Assembly: GCA_030632865.1 (NCBI GenBank)
Contig: DAOVTY010000071.1
Span: forward strand, 1 to 12,152
Direction of reading: 5' to 3'
From: Bacteroidota bacterium
GTDB taxonomy: Bacteria; Bacteroidota; Bacteroidia; Bacteroidales; Prolixibacteraceae
Length of the DNA: 12,152 nt
The notes beneath the pieces were generated by a model, which was given only the letters and a program-made list of their open reading frames with translations, was not told the DNA's origin and did not search any database. Positions 6,007 through 12,152 of the stretch are shown here, piece after piece; position 1 is the stretch's first letter; each line of letters begins with the position of its first letter. Position numbers and translations under genes: made by a program.

Positions 6007-7647
6007 ATGAAAAATCAAACTTTAGCTAAACTTTACACTAATTCATTTAATCAAAATTGGGATAATCTCGCATTTTCCGATTTCGAAGGCGAAAATTTCA
6101 AATACTCAGATATTGCAAAAACAATAAAGTCTTTGCATCTTTTTTATCAAATTTCAGGGCTTCAACGAGGTGATAAAATTGCTGTTCTTGGCAGAAATGC
6201 AGCAAACTGGGGAGCCTCTTTTTTATCGGCTATTTCAGCCGGATTAGTTGCGGTGCCGATAATGCCAGATTTTAACGAAAAAGATATTAATTATATTATT
6301 AATCATTCAGAGTCGAAAATTGTAATTGGAGCAAAATCGTTGCTAGATAAAATAAATATTGACGAGTCGCCAAATTTGAAGGCAGTTCTTGTATTAGAGG
6401 ATTTTTCGTTACACGAAGCTAAAGATGAAAACATTAAATTTAAACTAACCGATTCATTTCAGTATTACAAAGAGAATCAACTTACAAAAAAAGGATTTCA
6501 GTTCGAGGAGTGGGAACGGGAAGAGATGTGTGTAATTTCTTATACCTCTGGAACTTCTGGGTTTACAAAAGGAGTAATGATTCCGGAGCGCAGTTTGGTT
6601 TCGAATATAGTTTATGCACGTGAACATATGCCTTTAAAGTCAGGCGATAAAATTGTTTCTTTTTTACCAATGGCACATGTTTATGGGTTACTATTTGAGT
6701 TTTTGTTTCCAGTAACTTTAGGTTGTCATATCACATTCCTTAGCAAAATTCCATCACCGGCTATTATAACTAAAGTTTTTGGCGAAGTTAAACCGCATTT
6801 GGTTCTTTCGGTTCCGCTTGTAATAGAAAAAATATACAAAAAACGATTACTGCCAACTTTAGAAAAACCATTAATAAAAGTATTGTTGGCAACCCCAATT
6901 ATCTCTACAATTTTGCTGAAAAAAATTAAAGGTAAATTGGTAGATACTTTTGGTGGACGGTTTTTCGAAATTGTGGTTGGTGCGGCTCAGTTAAGTGCCG
7001 ATGTTGAGAAATTTTTTAAACGTATTAAATTCCCATTTACCATAGGTTATGGAATGACGGAATGTGGACCACTAATTAGTTATGAAGCATGGGATAAAAC
7101 AATGCCTTCTTCTGCAGGAAAATTAGTTGATAGGATGGAAGTGCGGATAGATTCGAAAGACCCATTTAATATTGTTGGCGAAATTCAAGTAAAAGGTGAA
7201 AATGTTATGCTTGGATATTTTAAAAATGAGGAAGCTACAAAAGATACTTTTACAGACGATGGTTGGCTAAAAACAGGCGATTTAGGAGTAATAGATCAAA
7301 ATGATTTTATCTATATTCGAGGTCGATCTAAAAATATGTTGCTTGGTTCTTCAGGACAAAATATATACCCTGAAGAAATTGAGGCTAAAGTTTCGAACCA
7401 GTGCTGTGTTGCCGAATGTGTAGTTACAATGAGAGATTCAAAACTAATTGCTTTGGTTTATCCCGATTATGAAGCAATGAACCTTGATAAAATATCAGAA
7501 TCAGACCTAGTTGGAATTATGGATAGCAATTGTAAAAAGGTAAATTCTGAACTTCCTAAATACGAACAATTAAGCAAAATAGAATTGGTAAAAGAAGAGT
7601 TTGAAAAGACTCCAAAAAAGAATATAAAACGTTATAAATATGTATAG
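6007..7647 (+). CDS. AMP-forming long-chain fatty-acid CoA ligase
   Basis: This 546-residue cytoplasmic enzyme is expected to activate a fatty or other carboxylic acid through an acyl-adenylate to acyl-CoA. Numbered from 6007, it has the P-loop-like YTSGTSGFTKGV (from Y179), where the usual Pro before Lys is Thr; FLPMAHVYG; adenine-binding GYGMTEC (347-353); WLKTGDLG (420-427) with the ribose-binding Asp425; the hinge RGRSKNMLLG (from R438); and a C-terminal EKTPKKNIKRYKY carrying the expected catalytic lysine. Length and the early QNW block fit Bacteroidota long-chain acyl-CoA synthetases. The ATG at 6007 is preferred because it puts the QNW block at the usual distance; an in-frame ATG at 5974 would add 11 residues. 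Terminators on both sides make it a monocistronic unit. The chain length of the substrate cannot be read from the sequence. Confidence 0.92.
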   Translation: MKNQTLAKLYTNSFNQNWDNLAFSDFEGENFKYSDIAKTIKSLHLFYQISGLQRGDKIAVLGRNAANWGASFLSAISAGLVAVPIMPDFNEKDINYIINHSESKIVIGAKSLLDKINIDESPNLKAVLVLEDFSLHEAKDENIKFKLTDSFQYYKENQLTKKGFQFEEWEREEMCVISYTSGTSGFTKGVMIPERSLVSNIVYAREHMPLKSGDKIVSFLPMAHVYGLLFEFLFPVTLGCHITFLSKIPSPAIITKVFGEVKPHLVLSVPLVIEKIYKKRLLPTLEKPLIKVLLATPIISTILLKKIKGKLVDTFGGRFFEIVVGAAQLSADVEKFFKRIKFPFTIGYGMTECGPLISYEAWDKTMPSSAGKLVDRMEVRIDSKDPFNIVGEIQVKGENVMLGYFKNEEATKDTFTDDGWLKTGDLGVIDQNDFIYIRGRSKNMLLGSSGQNIYPEEIEAKVSNQCCVAECVVTMRDSKLIALVYPDYEAMNLDKISESDLVGIMDSNCKKVNSELPKYEQLSKIELVKEEFEKTPKKNIKRYKYV

Positions 7648-7670
7648 AGGTTAACTTAGTTTACTTCATA

Positions 7671-7710
7671 AAAAAATCTCTGTAGATAAATAACTCTACA
7701 GAGATTTTTT
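7671..7710. terminator. Perfect bidirectional terminator between convergent genes
   Basis: A 16-bp perfect inverted repeat (7671-7686 and 7695-7710) has an 8-base loop. The core is TCTCTGTAGA with its complement, flanked by six A on the left and six T on the right, so it supplies a U tract to transcripts from either strand. It lies between the ligase stop (7647) and the channel stop (7728). Confidence 0.95.
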
Positions 7711-7727
7711 GTTTATAATATAGATTT

Positions 7728-8543
7728 TTATTTGTCCATGTGCACATCAACTTGTGGGAATGGAATTGTAATACCGGCTTCGTCTAATGCAATCTTTCCT
7801 GCTTCTATTACATCGAAATAAACAGCCCAGTAATCTTGTGGAGCAGAATACGGACGAACGGCAAGATTAACAGAACTATCAGCCAACTCTTTCACCCCGA
7901 CAAAAGGAGCCGGCTCTTTTAAAACACTTGGATGATTTTCGATTATCTTTAATAAAATATCTTTTGCATCTTTAATATTCGACTCGTAAGATATTCCAAA
8001 CACCATATCAACACGCATCATTCCTTCGGTAGTGTAATTTACAATATCGTTATTAGAAACAGCAGCATTCGGAATAATTACTGTTTTATTTTCGGGAGTT
8101 AAAAGTATTGTAACAAAAATGTGAATTTCTTTTACAGTTCCCAAGTGCCCCTGCGATTCTATTAAATCTCCAACTTTAAACGGTTTGAAAAGCAAAATCA
8201 TTACCCCACCTGCAAAATTTGCAAGTGTTCCTTGCAAAGCTAAACCTACTGCAAGTCCAAGTGCTCCAAGAACAGCAATAAACGATGTGGTTTCAATACC
8301 CACCATTTGCGCAATACTAATTAAAAGCATAACCTTAAGCAAAATACTAATCAACGCTTTCAAAAATCCACGAAGCGAAACACTCACTTCACGTTTTTCC
8401 ATCATTTTGTCGGTGACTTTTGCAATGCGTGCAATTATCCATAATCCAATTATAAGGACAATAATTGCCGTAACTACTTTCATTCCGTGAGCTACAATTA
8501 ATTCATAGGCCATGTCTAAAAATTCCTGATACTTTTCATTCAT
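7728..8543 (-). CDS. mscS: MscS-family small-conductance mechanosensitive channel
   Basis: This 271-residue inner-membrane channel would release solutes on hypo-osmotic shock; it is close in size to E. coli MscS (286). Three membrane spans are visible at about residues 20-40, 62-83 and 88-118. The pore-lining third helix carries the family pattern of small residues (GALGLAVGLALQGTLANFAGG), split here by VG. It is followed by the beta domain (FKPFKVGDLIE, IIPNAAVSNNDIVNY) and the closing GITIPFPQVDVH that is characteristic of the family. The ATG at 8543 is chosen; an in-frame TTG nine codons upstream (8570) is possible but lies in a polar stretch and has no support. The gene is monocistronic, convergent with the ligase and divergent from the isomerase gene. 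The 193-bp divergent gap (8544-8736) has no clear promoter that I would defend. Confidence 0.95.
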   Translation of the reverse strand: MNEKYQEFLDMAYELIVAHGMKVVTAIIVLIIGLWIIARIAKVTDKMMEKREVSVSLRGFLKALISILLKVMLLISIAQMVGIETTSFIAVLGALGLAVGLALQGTLANFAGGVMILLFKPFKVGDLIESQGHLGTVKEIHIFVTILLTPENKTVIIPNAAVSNNDIVNYTTEGMMRVDMVFGISYESNIKDAKDILLKIIENHPSVLKEPAPFVGVKELADSSVNLAVRPYSAPQDYWAVYFDVIEAGKIALDEAGITIPFPQVDVHMDK

Positions 8544-8736
8544 AATAATTTGATTTTTACTTTTGTTCAATTTACTAAATTACATAACATAGTGTAATAC
8601 TTTTTGTTCAATACAAAATCCATTATACACAATTTTAATTATTTAATAATTATGGGGTCTTATAAAACTATTTCTCATCAATAAAAAATTATTAGATGTT
8701 CTCTTTATTTTGTAATTTCAACAAAAAATAATAATA

Positions 8737-9651
8737 ATGAAAAACACAAATCGCAGAAAATTTTTAAAAACAACTTTAGCTGCCACGGCAGGAGCAATGT
8801 TTGTAACGCCTGCAATTGCAGGACAAGTAAATAAAAAATCATCGTATAAAATCTCGTTGGCAGAGTGGTCGTATCACAAAGCGCTATTTGCAAATGAGAT
8901 GACAAATCTTGATTTTCCGGTGATAACCAGAAAAATGGGAATTGAAGGTGTTGAGTATGTAAATCAGTTTTTTAAAGATAAAGCCAAAAATGAAGCTTAT
9001 TTGGGTGAATTAAAAAAGATTTGTAAAAACGAAGGTGTTGAGAGTGTTCTTATTATGTGCGATGGCGAAGGAATGATGGGACATCCTGAAAAAGCGGAAC
9101 GTATTAAAACTGTTGAAAATCACAAAAAATGGGTTGATGCAGCTGCATTTTTAGGTTGCCATTCAATTCGTGTAAATGCCGGAAGTAGAGGCGAATACGA
9201 AGAGCAGCAAAAACTTGCTGCCGATGGATTACGAATGTTATGTGAATACGGTGACACTAAAAAGATTAACGTTATTGTTGAAAATCATGGTGGACTTTCG
9301 AGCAATGGAAATTGGCTTGCCGGAGTTATGCAAATGGTAGATCATAAGCGAGTTGGAACTTTGCCAGATTTTGGGAACTTTTTTATTAACCGTAAAACTG
9401 GTGAAGAGTTTGACAGATATAAAGGCATGGAATTGTTAATGCCATTTGCGAAAGGTGTTAGTGCAAAGTCTAATGTATTTGATGCTGATGGAAACGAAAG
9501 AAATATGGATTATTCTCGCATAATGAAAATTGTAGAAGATGCGGGTTATAAGGGATATGTTGGTATTGAATACGAAGGAAGTGAGCTTTCGGAAAAAGAA
9601 GGAATAATTGCAACTAAAAAACTACTCGAAAAGGTTTTTGCAACTCTTTAA
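8737..9651 (+). CDS. Tat-exported TIM-barrel sugar isomerase/epimerase-like protein (xylose isomerase-like family)
   Basis: This 304-residue protein begins with a twin-arginine signal: N5-R6-R7-K8-F9-L10-K11, a hydrophobic stretch, and an AIA cleavage site near residue 28. It is thus probably folded, with its metal, before export to the periplasm. The rest is an AP-endonuclease-2/xylose-isomerase-like TIM barrel, as shown by LAEWSYH (strand 1), GIEGVEYV, HSIRVNAGS, IVENHGG (candidate metal ligand E182), LPDFGNF (candidate ligand D211) and GYVGIEYEG (E278/E280) near the end. Family members isomerise or epimerise free or oxidised sugars; the substrate here is unknown. An ATG following an A-rich stretch fits Bacteroidota starts. 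It is a single-gene unit convergent with the GH92 gene. A link to the neighbouring glycosidases is plausible but unproven. Confidence 0.88.
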   Translation: MKNTNRRKFLKTTLAATAGAMFVTPAIAGQVNKKSSYKISLAEWSYHKALFANEMTNLDFPVITRKMGIEGVEYVNQFFKDKAKNEAYLGELKKICKNEGVESVLIMCDGEGMMGHPEKAERIKTVENHKKWVDAAAFLGCHSIRVNAGSRGEYEEQQKLAADGLRMLCEYGDTKKINVIVENHGGLSSNGNWLAGVMQMVDHKRVGTLPDFGNFFINRKTGEEFDRYKGMELLMPFAKGVSAKSNVFDADGNERNMDYSRIMKIVEDAGYKGYVGIEYEGSELSEKEGIIATKKLLEKVFATL

Positions 9652-9766
9652 AAGTTCCTGAGATATAAAAAATAACTAGCGAATTTATCAGTGGCTATTT
9701 TTTTGAAAATCAAAAAGGGGTTAAATTTTGTTAATTTATTAGCAATCTGAAACATTGTAAAACATA

Positions 9767-9839
9767 CTTCGTACATGGTTAATGTTGCTTTGTATATTTC
9801 CGAGCTTAACGAATTGATTGTAATATTATTTGTACGAAG
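9767..9839. repeat. Short 9-bp inverted repeat in the 3' intergenic region
   Basis: CTTCGTACA (9767-9775) is the exact reverse complement of TGTACGAAG (9831-9839), with 55 bases between. There is no transposase, target-site duplication or other sign of a mobile element. It may be a regulatory dyad, an RNA stem in the 3' region of the isomerase transcript, or chance. Confidence 0.25.
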
Positions 9840-9872
9840 CAAAAAAACGGTTGTTTATTTATTAGGTATGAA

Positions 9873-9899
9873 AAAAGCGGTGGAAATACCACCGCTTTT
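9873..9899. terminator. Bidirectional terminator between the isomerase and GH92 genes
   Basis: A perfect 11-bp stem, AAAAGCGGTGG (9873-9883) with CCACCGCTTTT (9889-9899), has a 5-base loop. It has T-rich sequence on the + side (TTTTCTCGTTTTT) and six A on the left, which give a U tract for the minus-strand gene. It serves both convergent genes. Confidence 0.92.
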
Positions 9900-9928
9900 C
9901 TCGTTTTTAATAATCTGTTGCTAATCTT

Positions 9929-12152
9929 TTAATTGCCCCAATTTATATTTGGTTTAGGTCCCATTTCTAATTCTAGTTTTCCTCCATTAAGTAGTTTTTT
10001 TGTAGAAAACTTAAAATCATTTAAAACTTCACCATTTAATTTAGCACTTTGAATATACAGATTTAAACGTGACGTATTTTTTGCTTCGATAATAAAACTT
10101 TCTCCTCGTCCATATTGCCTACCTAAATCAATCTCAACTCGTTTAAACATTGGGCTACCAATTTCGTAAATTGGATCAACTCGGCAACCTCCATCAGTTT
10201 GAAACAGGCCGAGAGAGGCCATTATAAACCAGCCACTCATTTGTCCTTGATCTTCATCTCCCAAATATGCATTTGCCAATCCGTAGCCATAATATCGGTT
10301 AATAATTGCCCTGCTCCACTTTTGTGTCAACCAAGGTTTTCCAACCCAATTAAACAAATATGCAAAGTGCATCGACTGCTGATTTCCTTGAATTACGGGA
10401 TAATTCCAATATTGATCATTTTTACCATTAAAACGTGTTTTATTACTTTCTGTAAATCCCCAATTTAATCGTTCAATAAAACGATCTTTTCCAATTGCAT
10501 CAGCCAATGCCGGTATATCTTGCGGAACAAAAAAGGTTAACTGCCAAGCATTTCCTTCAACATAATGATGATTTGCGCCTGATTTATAAGGATCAAAATT
10601 AGGGAGCCAACTTCCATCCGAATGTTTCATTTTGGCATACCCACTTTCTGTATCAATCACATTTCTCCAGTAATTTCCTCTTTCTGAAAAAATATGATAC
10701 TCTTTCTCTTTTCCCAGCGATTTAGCAAATTGCGAAACGGTCCAATCATCAAACGAATACTCCATAGTATTTGAGAAACGACCTTTATCGTACGGTACAT
10801 ACTTGTGTTTTAAATATGTTTCCAAGTCTCGATTTCCAGCAAATCCGCCTCCCACAATTTGACCTGGCGTGATCTGCATTTTTTTAACTGCCTCAAATGC
10901 TTTTTCTATATCATAATCTCTAATTCCCATTTGATAAGCACCAACAATTAATGGAATTTCATGCTCTGCTACCATTACCGGAATATACTCCATTCCTGCT
11001 GGACCTTTTGCCAGCCAACCTCCGGCATCGTACATTGCCAATTGCGATTTTACCCAACGGTTGCTCCATTCAGGTGTAACCAAATTCCAAAACTGATTCA
11101 GATTCCAAAATGTATTCCAGAATGCGTCGCAACCTAAAGCCGGCGATTCCGGATCAGATAACTGTTGTATTTGTTCATCAGCATCTACCCACTCGCCATT
11201 TACATCGCTAAATATATTTCGGCTGCACAATGCACGATACATATTTGTGTAAAAACGCATCTTCTCACGTTTATCGCTGCTCGAGATTTTTACTCGATTA
11301 AAAAGCTCATTCCAAGTATCCAAATTATTTTGTCTTACTGCTTCAAAATTCCACCCAAAAGGGTTGCTTATTTCAGTCTCTAAATTTTCTGATGCATTTT
11401 CAATACTCACGTATGAAATGGCGGTACGAACTTGTACTACATTATTTTCTTTGGTTTCGAATTCAAAATATGCCCCTGCATCATTACATTTTTCAACCTT
11501 CAATCTTGTGGTGTTTTTCCGAATTCCATCTTCAGTCCAGAAACCATAATTTTTTATTGGCTGATCAAATTCAGCGATAAAATGAACAATGTACTCTTGC
11601 GATATTCCTCCCGACCAGGTATTTGGTGAAAGTTGTTTGCTGAAACCTTCAACGCGGGTATCACTTACTTTTTCAATAAAAATCTCCTCCAGTTTGTATG
11701 AATATTCTGCTGGGTTTTGTAGGTCGAGTAGAATTCGCGACCCTTCTTTTTCTTTTGGAAAAGTATAACGTTGAAATCCTGCACGGGTAGTTGCTGTTAA
11801 TTCGGCAGTAATATTATAATCAATTAAATCAGCTTTGTAATAACCAATTGGCGCTTCTTCTGATTCTTTATTAATCCGCGAACGATATCCATCGTCCGGG
11901 TTTCTTTGGTCGCCAACCTGCGTAATCAAATCACCATTTGTTGGCATAAAAGAGAGGCCTCCCATTGTCCATTCGTGAATATGACTAAACCCGCCGATTG
12001 ATTCAAAAATTGGATCGTAGCCAGCTTGCCAGCCTTTATTCTGATTGTCGGGGCTTAATTTTACCATACTAAATGGCATCCACGGTCCAGGTGCAATCAT
12101 CCAACGCGAATGGGCAGTCCCCATTTTTGTGTCGGCGTATTCTGCCAGTGTA
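9929..12152 (-). CDS. Glycoside hydrolase family 92 (alpha-mannosidase-like), 5' truncated
   Basis: The frame stays open past the ATG at 12124 to the right edge (…LAEYADTKMGT…), matching the conserved internal start of GH92 proteins, so about 740 residues are visible and the true N-terminus, probably with a signal peptide, is outside. The N-terminal domain has PGPWMPFSMVKLSPD and GGFSHIHEWTMGG. The catalytic (alpha/alpha)6 part contains YVEGNAWQ, where the Glu (codon 10556-10558) corresponds to the general acid, and GDEDQGQMSGW (acidic residues at 10250-10258), the calcium/base region, followed by IGSPMFKRVEIDL. GH92 enzymes are calcium-dependent inverting exo-alpha-mannosidases acting on N-glycans or mannans, usually in the periplasm or at the cell surface. 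The region usually containing a WDTYR-like motif reads CDAFWNTFWN here, so it belongs to a divergent branch and its linkage or sugar specificity could differ. Confidence 0.92.
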   Translation of the reverse strand, partial: TLAEYADTKMGTAHSRWMIAPGPWMPFSMVKLSPDNQNKGWQAGYDPIFESIGGFSHIHEWTMGGLSFMPTNGDLITQVGDQRNPDDGYRSRINKESEEAPIGYYKADLIDYNITAELTATTRAGFQRYTFPKEKEGSRILLDLQNPAEYSYKLEEIFIEKVSDTRVEGFSKQLSPNTWSGGISQEYIVHFIAEFDQPIKNYGFWTEDGIRKNTTRLKVEKCNDAGAYFEFETKENNVVQVRTAISYVSIENASENLETEISNPFGWNFEAVRQNNLDTWNELFNRVKISSSDKREKMRFYTNMYRALCSRNIFSDVNGEWVDADEQIQQLSDPESPALGCDAFWNTFWNLNQFWNLVTPEWSNRWVKSQLAMYDAGGWLAKGPAGMEYIPVMVAEHEIPLIVGAYQMGIRDYDIEKAFEAVKKMQITPGQIVGGGFAGNRDLETYLKHKYVPYDKGRFSNTMEYSFDDWTVSQFAKSLGKEKEYHIFSERGNYWRNVIDTESGYAKMKHSDGSWLPNFDPYKSGANHHYVEGNAWQLTFFVPQDIPALADAIGKDRFIERLNWGFTESNKTRFNGKNDQYWNYPVIQGNQQSMHFAYLFNWVGKPWLTQKWSRAIINRYYGYGLANAYLGDEDQGQMSGWFIMASLGLFQTDGGCRVDPIYEIGSPMFKRVEIDLGRQYGRGESFIIEAKNTSRLNLYIQSAKLNGEVLNDFKFSTKKLLNGGKLELEMGPKPNINWGN

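Noticed and set aside
8544..8570. Upstream TTG start for the MscS gene
   Set aside because: It adds nine polar residues with no support; the ATG at 8543 gives a typical MscS N-terminus.
9648..9842. 64-codon ORF on the minus strand between the isomerase and GH92 genes
   Set aside because: No recognisable domain, low-complexity composition, overlaps the end of the isomerase gene and lies in a convergent 3' region.
9775..9924. About 50-codon + strand ORF in the same gap
   Set aside because: It runs straight through the terminator hairpin at 9873-9899, has no promoter or family resemblance, and is most likely chance.
1..12152. Polysaccharide utilization locus
   Set aside because: GH127, GH92 and a sensor are present but no SusC/SusD pair is visible, and the genes are in separate, partly convergent units with their own terminators.

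Overview
The window looks like a chromosomal segment of a member of the Bacteroidota, probably a marine or gut-type Bacteroidales/Marinilabiliales relative. The evidence is AT-rich DNA, near absence of Shine-Dalgarno sequences before the genes, TAnnTTTG-type -7 promoter boxes, a periplasmic propeller sensor kinase of the LytS class, and GH127 and GH92 glycoside hydrolases. Two genes run off the ends of the window: the GH127 enzyme on the left and the GH92 enzyme on the right.

Layout. Positions 3-1595 (+) hold a 5'-truncated GH127 enzyme with its zinc/cysteine active site intact. Positions 1698-5404 (+) hold a two-gene two-component system: a LytTR response regulator (1698-2492) overlapping by one base a large propeller/LytS-type histidine kinase that starts at GTG (2492-5404). 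A long gap without a large ORF (5405-6006) follows. It contains a repeat array, possible promoters and two hairpin terminators. Then come an AMP-forming long-chain acyl-CoA ligase (6007-7647, +), a perfect bidirectional terminator, an MscS-type mechanosensitive channel (7728-8543, -), a Tat-exported TIM-barrel sugar isomerase/epimerase-like protein (8737-9651, +), another bidirectional terminator, and a GH92 alpha-mannosidase-like enzyme (9929 to the right edge, -).

Most interesting part. Both noncoding regions flanking the two-component operon carry the same 9-bp element (best form TACCGTTTA, other copies related) three times at an exact 21-bp period. One array is at 1602/1623/1644, just upstream of the regulator. 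The other is at 5431/5452/5473, just after the kinase. LytTR-domain regulators bind direct repeats of about 9 bp spaced two helical turns apart, so these look like operators of the encoded regulator. In both places a TAnnTTTG-like box follows the third repeat at nearly the same distance (41 and 42 bp, start to start). The downstream array precedes a stretch with no credible ORF that ends in a strong intrinsic terminator (5774-5804). The proposal is an autoregulated sensor/regulator pair that also drives a noncoding transcript of about 280 nt. This is inference from sequence pattern and needs experiments.

Functional picture. The two glycosidases and the exported isomerase point to scavenging of plant or host glycans. 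No SusC/SusD pair is visible, so a polysaccharide utilization locus cannot be claimed. The ligase and the channel look like ordinary housekeeping or accessory genes with their own transcription units.
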